Shown here: piece after piece, positions 1 through 6,358 of the stretch
How positions within the stretch are numbered: the stretch's first letter is position 1
Layout: each line of letters opens with the position of its first letter
Assembly: GCA_936943315.1 (NCBI GenBank)
Contig: CAKZJM010000374.1
Coordinates: 1 to 11,539 of the forward strand
Length of the DNA stretch: 11,539 bases
Direction of reading: 5' to 3'
Origin: an uncultured Methylophilus sp.
Lineage (GTDB): Bacteria > Pseudomonadota > Gammaproteobacteria > Burkholderiales > Methylophilaceae
Position numbers and translations under genes: made by a program
The notes under the pieces: model-generated
Databases searched by the model: none
What the model saw: the letters and a program-made list of their open reading frames with translations, nothing else
What the model was told of the DNA's origin: nothing

Positions 1-101
1 TGGTCGAACTGTGATTTATGGCGAGGTATTGTAGATATAACTTCTGGGAAATTCAGTGCACTTATACTCGATAATTCACAATGCAAAGAAATTGAGCTCC
101 G
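1..101. other. Left-edge segment without a supported gene
   Basis: On the minus strand this segment follows the stop codon of the small secreted protein. The same frame stays open for 33 codons up to the window edge, including one Cys, but an open run of that length is not unusual by chance. I see no hairpin with a T-tract that would end the upstream transcript. An AGTGCACT palindrome lies near 55-62 without an obvious role. Confidence 0.3.
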
Positions 102-446
102 TTACTTAAAGACAATTACACTTAAAATAGGGCAGTTCGAAAACTTTCCTGAATAATAGGTAGCACCACTACCACTCAAAAAGTTTGTATCCACCTGACT
201 AATTAAAGACAAGGATGATGGAAAATTATAGGTACCATCTGTTTTTAGAGTCCCTGTTGGAATATATAAAGGATCGTTTGTTGAGTTCGCAACTCCACCG
301 CATCTAATCAACACAGAGTTTGTTCTGCCACAGCCCGGTGTATTTCTTGCAGTCGGCAAATCCACAAAAGCAGCGCTTGCTTCCGATGCCACTAAAAATG
401 ATCCAAAAACCGCAGCCAGCAGACTGGTTATGTTTATCGTTTTCAT
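102..446 (-). CDS. Small secreted protein of unknown family
   Basis: I do not recognise this protein. It is 114 residues long from the ATG at 446. A GTG at 458 would add four residues, but the GAGGAG just upstream of 446 is a good Shine-Dalgarno sequence and lies inside that extension, so 446 is preferred. The N-terminus is a classical Sec signal peptide: Lys at residue 2, a hydrophobic stretch of about residues 6-18, and an Ala-Ser-Ala cleavage site near residue 25. The mature chain of about 89 residues is rich in Ser, Thr, Asn and Gly and has three cysteines (GCGR, RCGG, SNCP), so one is unpaired unless the protein dimerises. There is no transmembrane helix after the signal and no enzyme motif. 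Periplasmic or extracellular location is inferred. It has a sigma54-type promoter of its own. The reading frame stays open after the TAA to the window edge, so a read-through or a recently acquired stop cannot be excluded. Confidence 0.6.
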   Translation of the reverse strand: MKTINITSLLAAVFGSFLVASEASAAFVDLPTARNTPGCGRTNSVLIRCGGVANSTNDPLYIPTGTLKTDGTYNFPSSLSLISQVDTNFLSGSGATYYSGKFSNCPILSVIVFK

Positions 447-493
447 CACTCTCCTCACATCACTTTGTAATAAGTAGTTGTTAGGAGTCAGTC

Positions 494-510
494 TGCAAAA
501 GCTATGCCAA
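494..510 (-). promoter_or_regulatory. Sigma54 (RpoN) -24/-12 promoter
   Basis: Read on the minus strand, the sequence is TTGGCATAGCTTTTGCA. It matches the sigma54 consensus YTGGCACG-N4-TTGCW at TTGGCA and TTGCA. The invariant GG (508-507) and GC (496-495) are separated by exactly 10 bases. Transcription would start about 12 bases beyond the GC, giving a short leader of roughly 35-40 bases before the ATG at 446. The only departures are TA in place of CG after TGGCA. Sigma54 promoters require an ATP-dependent activator bound upstream, and a suitable repeat cluster is present at 592-646. Confidence 0.65.
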
Positions 511-591
511 ATTACATGAGATATAAATAAACAATAAAATCAGTCACTTAAATTGAGCATAAAAAAAATTGGCATCAAGAGTTTTCTTTTA

Positions 592-646
592 GGTTGTTTA
601 AAACCACTTATCAAGAACCAACTGGTTGATTAAATACAACCACTTA
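592..646. promoter_or_regulatory. Cluster of AACCA/TGGTT half-sites, candidate activator site
   Basis: This stretch holds repeated half-sites: GGTTG at 592-596, AACCA at 602-606, AACCA at 616-620 facing TGGTT at 623-627 (a dyad with a 2-base centre), and GGTTG at 624-628 facing CAACC at 637-641 across 8 bases. AACCACTTA occurs twice, at 602-610 and 638-646. The cluster lies about 100-150 bases upstream of the sigma54 -12 element, the usual distance for a bacterial enhancer-binding protein. It touches the stop codon of the TonB receptor gene. A weak terminator role for the receptor transcript is an alternative, but no T-tract follows. Confidence 0.4.
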
Positions 647-3304
647 ATCTAACTTTGTCTTTCTCGCTTTCCAGTCCAAGTCATAACTCAAACCGAACCA
701 TATTGCGCGCGGCGCACCCGGGCCGATAAAGGTGGTGTTTTTCCATTGGTCAGAGTTATAGTTAAATCCTGCCGCATCCGTTGCGGCAACGCCACTAGGT
801 GGTGTAAAGGGAGTTCGGCCTAAGTTGCCTGCCGTGGCGTATTCGCGATCAAAAAGATTGTCTAAGCGTGCAAAGGCCGCAAACCCGTTATCAAACTTAT
901 AATTTGCTCGCAGATTAAACACGGCATACCCTGGAATAGTGCCCTTACCAATATAATCATAGGGATCTCTATTGCTACCTGAGACAACCACATTTGTAGC
1001 TGCCCGTGCCTCGTGCTCATTGTTCTCGTTACCTCTGACGTACGAGGATGAGTGCAAGACCATATTCAATGTCACATCAAACTTTTTGCTAGGTGAATAG
1101 TTCCAACTTGCCTGCACGATATGATTAGGCATACCAGGCAATTCATCACCAGGTTTTACTTGAACGTAATTTTGAGAATCGACCACAACATTTGAGCTAT
1201 TGTTGGGGTTGATAATAGTCGAGGGTGATTCAAACGTCGCTCTCATCCATGTGTAATTAAAACTAAATCGATGCGCTTGCCATGCACTTGAGAAGCTAGC
1301 TTCAACTCCCTGCCTAAGAGTTGCGCCAAAATTATCGAAAACCCCTCGATTTTTTCGACCTAAAGGCACGAACAGAATATCGTTAGTGAGCTCTGTTCTA
1401 AAAAAACTCAGATTCCAGTTAACCGATTGACTGCCAAAAACACCTTCAAATATCCCGCGGGAACCCGCCTCGTAAGAAGTTGAACGTACTTGCTTAAGAA
1501 ATGGATCGGCAGTCAGAGATGTTGGAATTGCACAGCCAAATTGAAAATTAACATCATTCGAAATCTGCGTTCTATCAATGGCGCAACCAAGCTCGATTAC
1601 AGATGGAGTACGCGAGCCGCGACTAATATTGCCATACGCCACTAAATTTGGTTTTATCTCCCACGCAACCCCTGCAGATGGATTAAAGCTACGGTACAAA
1701 TAGTTTCCTTTTGTACAAATGAAACGTGCCTGAGAGTCACTATCATTCTCTGCACACCTGTCATTGTCGGGATCAAAATAACTGTTTGGATTATCAAACT
1801 GATATAAGGCCTTACCACGCTCAGATTCAAGGTAGTTCTTAACGCGGGTGTGGTTAAAACGTGCACCAAGCGTTAAATGTAAACTTTCAACCGGAGACCA
1901 GGTATCACTCACAAAAATACTTTTAGTCGTACTACTTCCTGTCAGTCGGTTCCTCACGATGGGAAAAGCTGAGGCAATCAAACCGTAATCAGTGTAATAA
2001 CTAGTATTTTCAAGCAATTGTCGCTCAGGGCCAATGTCCGCAAACATTTCACTCTGTTGAAAATTAATATCGTTGGTGTCGTAAGTTACACCTGCAGTGA
2101 ATTGATTCTTATCCGTGACATGGTTTAATTGAAATGCAAACCCGTTTGACCCTTGATCAAGATTTGAGGTGCTTGAGACACCATTGGGTAATAACCCGGC
2201 ACAACCTGTTCCTGGGCTATCAGAGTTCGCACCCCCATCGGGATAACTACCATCCGCACATAATGGTGTTGAGATGCCGATACGATTTGACATAGCCGGA
2301 AAACCATCATAGAAGTCGGATCCTATTGCATTTTGCTTTACGCTTCGGCGATACGTTAATCCGGACAAGGTTAAACTATCACCGACATCAAATCGGCCTG
2401 TCAAATTGTAATGTTCTAACCCGTTTTTATTCAAATCAGGTGATGTAAATACTGCTTTTTTATCCTGCTCATACATTTCGTAAGGCACCACACCGTTGCC
2501 GGTCAATGCGGTATCTATATTCAAAGCCGTCAACCCGATTTCGCCATAATCGCTACGTAAGCTGGCACTGGTGAATAACTGGCGAACATTAGACGGTGAA
2601 TTGTCTCGCCAACCATCCTCTTTAAAATGGTTATAAGCCACGAACAAACCCAATTTTCCATTATTAAAACCGTTAGAAAACTGAGTTTGCTCACGCCCCC
2701 AAGAGCCTGCCATGACTTCTGCATGTAATTGATTATGCGTAAAACCATTTTTGGTGGTTAGCGCTAAAGCCCCCCCTAGTGTATTCAAGCCAAACAATGG
2801 ATTTGAACCGGGAATCAGGTCAAGCGAGGCAATCGCGTTCATGGGAATAAAATCCCAGTTCACTACCTCACCAAAGGCTTCATTAACGCGCACACCATCT
2901 AAATAAACAGAAATCCCTTGCGGTGTACCAATCTGTGGCGAAGCTGTAAAGCCCCGAAAATTCAGGTCCTGTTGAAATGGATTACCCGAGTAGTCATTGA
3001 TTGTGACTGATTGCATCGAGTTATTCATGAGGTCAGTGATATTCACTGACTTTGAATCGGCAATTTCCTTACCACTAATGCTTTGCACATTGGTGGTCAT
3101 TTTTTCTTTGTCAATCACCAAACCTGGCAATGGCGTAATAACAGTGCGTCTCTTGGCTTTTACTTCAATTTCATCCAACTGAATTGCAGTTTCAGCATCT
3201 TGACCTTTAGAATCCTTATTGACCGCAGCATCGTTGCCATCCGCCGCCATAGACACTACAGAACAGGTTGCTAGAAACAACCCCGATATTTTTTTATTAA
3301 GCAT
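644..3304 (-). CDS. TonB-dependent outer-membrane receptor
   Basis: This is an 886-residue outer-membrane active transporter, energised by TonB-ExbB-ExbD, for an unidentified large ligand such as a metal chelate. A signal peptide covers residues 1-20 (cleavage after Ser-Met-Ala). A possible TonB box, IQLDEIEVKA, is at 41-50. The plug domain spans roughly 70-190, with RGF near 117 and the YLDGVRVNEAFGE and GSNPLFGLNTLGGAL blocks typical of the family. A 22-strand barrel fills the rest, with the usual GDELPGMPNH turn near 719-727 and RLDNLFDREY near 813-822. Three closely spaced cysteine pairs (349/368, 517/530, 574/591) fall in segments that look like extracellular loops, and loop 511-523 is very acidic. 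The chain ends in a charged tail after the last strand instead of the usual terminal Phe or aromatic residue. An iron-citrate-like ligand is a guess. No ExbB, ExbD, FecI or FecR gene is nearby. Confidence 0.88.
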   Translation of the reverse strand: MLNKKISGLFLATCSVVSMAADGNDAAVNKDSKGQDAETAIQLDEIEVKAKRRTVITPLPGLVIDKEKMTTNVQSISGKEIADSKSVNITDLMNNSMQSVTINDYSGNPFQQDLNFRGFTASPQIGTPQGISVYLDGVRVNEAFGEVVNWDFIPMNAIASLDLIPGSNPLFGLNTLGGALALTTKNGFTHNQLHAEVMAGSWGREQTQFSNGFNNGKLGLFVAYNHFKEDGWRDNSPSNVRQLFTSASLRSDYGEIGLTALNIDTALTGNGVVPYEMYEQDKKAVFTSPDLNKNGLEHYNLTGRFDVGDSLTLSGLTYRRSVKQNAIGSDFYDGFPAMSNRIGISTPLCADGSYPDGGANSDSPGTGCAGLLPNGVSSTSNLDQGSNGFAFQLNHVTDKNQFTAGVTYDTNDINFQQSEMFADIGPERQLLENTSYYTDYGLIASAFPIVRNRLTGSSTTKSIFVSDTWSPVESLHLTLGARFNHTRVKNYLESERGKALYQFDNPNSYFDPDNDRCAENDSDSQARFICTKGNYLYRSFNPSAGVAWEIKPNLVAYGNISRGSRTPSVIELGCAIDRTQISNDVNFQFGCAIPTSLTADPFLKQVRSTSYEAGSRGIFEGVFGSQSVNWNLSFFRTELTNDILFVPLGRKNRGVFDNFGATLRQGVEASFSSAWQAHRFSFNYTWMRATFESPSTIINPNNSSNVVVDSQNYVQVKPGDELPGMPNHIVQASWNYSPSKKFDVTLNMVLHSSSYVRGNENNEHEARAATNVVVSGSNRDPYDYIGKGTIPGYAVFNLRANYKFDNGFAAFARLDNLFDREYATAGNLGRTPFTPPSGVAATDAAGFNYNSDQWKNTTFIGPGAPRAIWFGLSYDLDWKARKTKLD

Positions 3305-3330
3305 ACTTCCCCTCCGGAGGGGAAGACTGC
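3301..3330 (-). promoter_or_regulatory. Palindrome hiding the TonB receptor ribosome binding site
   Basis: Positions 3306-3325 form a perfect 20-base palindrome, CTTCCCCTCCGGAGGGGAAG. Its right half on the mRNA is the Shine-Dalgarno sequence GGAGGGG, which sits 4 bases before the ATG at 3304-3302. The mRNA can form a 7-bp stem (CUUCCCC with GGGGAAG) around a 6-base loop. After a 2x2 internal loop, three more pairs (GCA with UGC) would also take in the end of the start codon. Folded, the structure would block ribosome entry. It could alternatively be a DNA operator. Confidence 0.55.
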
Positions 3331-3357
3331 AAAAATCAAACCATCTATTACTTGAAA

Positions 3358-3386
3358 ATTAAACTAATATATTCAGTCAGTTACAA
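3358..3386 (-). promoter_or_regulatory. Candidate sigma70 promoter of the TonB receptor gene
   Basis: On the minus strand TTGTAA (3386-3381) and TTTAAT (3363-3358) are separated by 17 bases, a plausible -35/-10 pair in AT-rich DNA. The leader would be about 45 bases and would contain the SD-sequestering palindrome. I saw no good Fur box and no cobalamin riboswitch hallmarks in the region. Confidence 0.35.
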
Positions 3387-3483
3387 ATTAATCGATTTTT
3401 ACAAACAGATTTTTAGGTTTATTACAGCCACCGTGGTTGCAATAAACCATATCAAGGAAATATTTTGTACGCGATATAGATCG

Positions 3484-3512
3484 CAATAAAAAACCCGCCA
3501 ACTGGCGGGTTT
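3484..3512 (-). terminator. Rho-independent terminator of the BI-1 family gene
   Basis: AAACCCGCC (3491-3499) pairs with GGCGGGTTT (3504-3512) to make a 9-bp stem around a 4-base loop. On the minus strand the stem runs directly into TTTATT. It lies 21 bases past the stop codon of the Bax-inhibitor-1 family gene and separates that transcript from the TonB receptor gene. On the plus strand the following bases are a poorer T-tract. Confidence 0.85.
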
Positions 3513-3532
3513 CTATTTGAGCAGATTAAAAC

Positions 3533-4219
3533 TTAATCACGATTGCCCAATACAGCAAGCAGGATATTCAACAGGTTAACAAACAAGTTGTAAACGTCGA
3601 GGTACAGGTTCAGGGTTGCCATGACGTAGTTAGTTTGGCCACCGCGAACGATCTGGTTAACGTCATACAAAATATAGCCTGAGAAAATCAGGACTGAAAC
3701 ACCGGAGATCGCCAGTGACAATGCAGGAATCTGGAAGTATAAGTTTGCCAGTCCAGCCACAATCGCCAGAATCAGACCAATCATCAGGAACTTGCCGATG
3801 CTGCTGAAATCGCGCGCTGGAGAAGAACCGATACCTGCCAGGCTCAAGAAGGTGATGCCTGTGCCTGCCGCTGCCAAGCCAACAATTTCAGCGCCGTTAC
3901 TCAGATGCAGGGCATGTTGCAGAATTGGGCCTAACATGACACCAAACACAAAAGTCATGGCCAACAGCAACCATACACCGATGCTGCTATTCTGGTTAAC
4001 GGCAATCAGCTTGAACATACCAAACATCACGGCCATAAAGCCGATGAAAAAAATGAATGGGTGCGCGGCCATAAAACCGAAGTTCATTTGCATGCCGACA
4101 TAGGCACCGATGACGGTAGGCACCATGCTCAAGCCGAGCAATGCATAAGTGTTACGCAGCACGCGATTTTGTGTCGCGGAAACGTTACCCTCACGACCTA
4201 AAACTTGCATATCTGACAT
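3533..4219 (-). CDS. Bax inhibitor-1 (YccA/YbhL) family membrane protein
   Basis: This 228-residue inner-membrane protein has seven hydrophobic segments, at about 24-44, 52-72, 82-102, 112-131, 143-162, 165-185 and 201-223. That is the standard layout and length of bacterial BI-1/TMBIM proteins. The C-terminal signature YILYDVNQIVRGG...NYVMATLNLYLDVYNLFVNLL is clear. Asp186 and Asp208 probably correspond to the aspartate pair linked to pH-gated calcium leak in the Bacillus homologue YetJ (inference). In Escherichia coli the relative YccA modulates the membrane protease FtsH; which role applies here cannot be told from sequence. The start ATG follows a GAGGAA Shine-Dalgarno sequence, slightly far at 9-10 bases. 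It appears monocistronic, with its own promoter and terminator. Confidence 0.92.
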   Translation of the reverse strand: MSDMQVLGREGNVSATQNRVLRNTYALLGLSMVPTVIGAYVGMQMNFGFMAAHPFIFFIGFMAVMFGMFKLIAVNQNSSIGVWLLLAMTFVFGVMLGPILQHALHLSNGAEIVGLAAAGTGITFLSLAGIGSSPARDFSSIGKFLMIGLILAIVAGLANLYFQIPALSLAISGVSVLIFSGYILYDVNQIVRGGQTNYVMATLNLYLDVYNLFVNLLNILLAVLGNRD

Positions 4220-4264
4220 AGTATTTCTTCCTCTCTAGATAAAACTGTATAACTTCTTAGGCTT

Positions 4265-4293
4265 AAGATAATGGCAATCACACAAAGTTTCAA
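4265..4293 (-). promoter_or_regulatory. Candidate sigma70 promoter of the BI-1 family gene
   Basis: On the minus strand TTGAAA (4293-4288) is followed after 17 bases by TATCTT (4270-4265). This gives a leader of about 38 bases to the ATG at 4219. The pair fits the 111-base gap between this gene and the upstream LpxO-like gene, where no terminator hairpin is apparent, so read-through from upstream is also possible. Confidence 0.45.
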
Positions 4294-4330
4294 GTGCTTA
4301 ACATGACATTTGTATGAATATTACTGTGTG

Positions 4331-5230
4331 CTACAGCTTCCAGATGGCGTAACAAACCAATGCAATCAATAGGATACGTGTGATTTGGTAGGCAGGTTTG
4401 TTCCACTTTTTAAAACGGCGACGATATTGCCCCACGACCCAGGCATAGTGGAACAAGCGGTTAATCAATCCGGTTTGGTCGCCTGCTTCATTAGGTGAAC
4501 TGGCCGCCGTGACGATGGTATTTGCCAAAAAGCGGTTTACGGATTGTGCCCAGCCATAGCGCATGGGGCGTTCGATATCGCAAAACAGGATCACACGCGT
4601 TTCATCGGTCTTGTTATAAGCCTCATGGATATAGGTTTCGTCAAACATCACGGCCTGGCCATCGCGCCAGCTATAGTCTTCACCATCCACACGGATAAAG
4701 CACTGGTCATTATTGGGTGTCGCCAGGCCCAAATGAAACCGCAAAGAACCCGCGTAAGGGTCTCTGTGCGGCCGCAGATGCGCACCGGGCGGCAGTTCAG
4801 CAAACATGGCCGCTTTAACGCTAGGGATACTTTGCAGCAAGGCCACCGTTTTAGGGCAATAAATACTGGCCGAGGGATGATGTGCGTCATACCATTTTAA
4901 GTAAAAACGCTTCCAACCGGTTTTAAAGAAGGAGTTAAAACCAGCGTCGTTATTGGTTTGCGCAGCTGCGATACGCTCCTGCTCGCGCACATACAAGGCT
5001 TCTTCGCGAATTTCTTGCCAGCGGTCAGTGATCAGCTTGAGTTCAGGAAAATCATTCACCGGCAAATAAGGGGTGGTGGGCGCTTTGGAGAACAAATATA
5101 AAAAAACATTGAAAGGCGAAACAATGCCGGAGTGGTCGAACACTTGGCGGTAAAAACGATGCCGTACCTTGCCGCGGAAATGCACGTAGCTCACCGACGA
5201 CAAGAACACTCCTAAAATAATCCATTTCAT
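4331..5230 (-). CDS. lpxO: Aspartyl/asparaginyl beta-hydroxylase, LpxO-like
   Basis: This is an Fe(II)/2-oxoglutarate dioxygenase of the aspartyl/asparaginyl beta-hydroxylase family, most like LpxO, which 2-hydroxylates a secondary acyl chain of lipid A at the inner membrane. From the ATG at 5230 it has 299 residues, close to known LpxO length. It begins with one membrane helix (MKWIILGVFL...) followed by HFRGKVRHR. The core PPGAHLRPHRDPYAGSLRFH carries the iron ligands His155 and Asp157. ETYIHEA supplies His202, and Arg212 in ETRVILF should bind 2-oxoglutarate. A second hydrophobic segment closes the C-terminus. A GTG at 5257 would add nine residues. Neither start has a good Shine-Dalgarno sequence, and I prefer the ATG because the helix starts there. 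It lies 61 bases downstream of nagZ on the same strand and is probably co-transcribed. Lipid A as substrate is inferred from family resemblance. Confidence 0.82.
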   Translation of the reverse strand: MKWIILGVFLSSVSYVHFRGKVRHRFYRQVFDHSGIVSPFNVFLYLFSKAPTTPYLPVNDFPELKLITDRWQEIREEALYVREQERIAAAQTNNDAGFNSFFKTGWKRFYLKWYDAHHPSASIYCPKTVALLQSIPSVKAAMFAELPPGAHLRPHRDPYAGSLRFHLGLATPNNDQCFIRVDGEDYSWRDGQAVMFDETYIHEAYNKTDETRVILFCDIERPMRYGWAQSVNRFLANTIVTAASSPNEAGDQTGLINRLFHYAWVVGQYRRRFKKWNKPAYQITRILLIALVCYAIWKL

Positions 5231-5291
5231 AATCAATACCAATGAAAACGCACTCACGTTTGATGACGAAGCTTACTGTATTGCCACCCAC

Positions 5292-6338
5292 TCAGGCAAA
5301 TAAATCAGACTCTTTTTGCCCGACCATGGCGACACGCTTCACCGCATCCACATAATAGGCGGATTCGCGCAAACCGACCATGTCTTGCGGATGGTGACCG
5401 CCATGCATGCGCGCCAGGCGTGCAATGCTTTGCGCTGAAATCTTCCAGTCGAGGTTGGCTAACAACTCGTCAGCCAAATCAGGGCGGTTACACAGCAGCA
5501 CCATATCACACCCAGCATTGAGCGCGGCCAAGGTACGCGCAGTCACATCCCCCGCGACAGTCGCCCCTTCCATACTGAGGTCATCGCTAAAAATGACGCC
5601 ATTAAACCCCAGGCGCTCACGCAGGACCTTTTGCAACCAGCGTGGTGAAAATCCTGCAGGCTTTTCGTCCACTTTAGGGTAGATCACATGGGCGGGCATC
5701 ACGGCATGCAAACCTTCATCTATCATGCGCACAAACGGCTGCATATCGTTTTGCGCAATCTGGTCAAACTCGCGCTCGTCGACCGGGATGCTGACATGCG
5801 AATCGGCCACTACAAAACCGTGGCCGGGAAAATGCTTGCCCACCGCCGCCATGCCAGCCTTTTTCAAGCCTTGCATCAGGCTAAAGGCCAGTTCGTTTAT
5901 CGCCTGCGGATCGCGGTGGAATGCACGGTCTCCAATCACCAGGCTATCGCCATAATCCATGTCGAGCACAGGCGTAAAACTGAAATCCACGCCATGGGCA
6001 CGCAACTCGGCGGCCAACACATACCCTGCTTCTACCGCCAGTTCTTTTGCCTTGCGTGGATTCTTGTCCCAGATATGCCCAAACTCGCGCATAGGCGGAA
6101 TCTTGGTAAAGCCTTCTCTGAAACGCTGCACGCGCCCGCCCTCATGATCCACTGCAATCAGCAACGGTGGCTGGCGCACTGCATGAATGCTGGCGGTGAG
6201 CGCCTTGAGCTGCTCGCAACTCTCAAAGTTACGCCCAAACAGAATCACCCCACCCACCAGCGGATGTTGCAAACGGCGGATATCGTCGGCGGTTAACTCT
6301 TTGCCAACCACATCCAGCATGACGGGACCTAAAGACAT
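5292..6338 (-). CDS. nagZ: Beta-N-acetylhexosaminidase, GH3 (NagZ)
   Basis: This is a cytoplasmic glycoside hydrolase of family 3. It removes N-acetylglucosamine from GlcNAc-anhydroMurNAc peptides during peptidoglycan recycling, and its products can influence AmpC beta-lactamase induction where AmpR is present. At 348 residues it is the normal single-domain length. Family motifs are intact: AVDHEGGRVQRF at 62-73, the sugar-binding KHFPGHG at 168-174, DSH with the probable acid/base His181, and FSDDLSMEG with nucleophile Asp252. There is no signal peptide, which fits a cytosolic location. The start ATG has an AAGGA Shine-Dalgarno sequence about 7 bases upstream. The gene starts 20 bases after the methyltransferase stop, so the two are almost certainly one transcript. 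Confidence 0.95.
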   Translation of the reverse strand: MSLGPVMLDVVGKELTADDIRRLQHPLVGGVILFGRNFESCEQLKALTASIHAVRQPPLLIAVDHEGGRVQRFREGFTKIPPMREFGHIWDKNPRKAKELAVEAGYVLAAELRAHGVDFSFTPVLDMDYGDSLVIGDRAFHRDPQAINELAFSLMQGLKKAGMAAVGKHFPGHGFVVADSHVSIPVDEREFDQIAQNDMQPFVRMIDEGLHAVMPAHVIYPKVDEKPAGFSPRWLQKVLRERLGFNGVIFSDDLSMEGATVAGDVTARTLAALNAGCDMVLLCNRPDLADELLANLDWKISAQSIARLARMHGGHHPQDMVGLRESAYYVDAVKRVAMVGQKESDLFA

Positions 6339-6358
6339 TGGAATTCCTTACATTTTGA

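Noticed and set aside
2430..2450. Asp-x-Asn-x-Asn-Gly in the TonB receptor (residues 290-295) resembling an EF-hand calcium loop
   Set aside because: The last position of a 12-residue EF loop is Leu instead of Glu or Asp, and many TonB receptors have a similar PDxxxNRL-type turn here.
3245..3304. Possible lipobox (LATC) in the TonB receptor signal sequence
   Set aside because: Thr directly before Cys is not a normal lipobox residue, and a good signal peptidase I site (Ser-Met-Ala) follows at residues 18-20.
3305..3483. Cobalamin riboswitch or Fur box upstream of the TonB receptor
   Set aside because: No B12-box-like sequence and no good GATAATGATAATCATTATC-like dyad were found; the only strong structure is the SD palindrome.
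3471..3484. GCGAT/ATCGC inverted repeat next to the BI-1 gene terminator
   Set aside because: Only 5 bp with a 4-base loop and no second copy nearby; too weak to call an operator.
5688..6296. Long plus-strand open frame inside nagZ
   Set aside because: It lies wholly antisense to a well-conserved glycosidase gene and encodes no recognisable motif; it is a codon-bias shadow.
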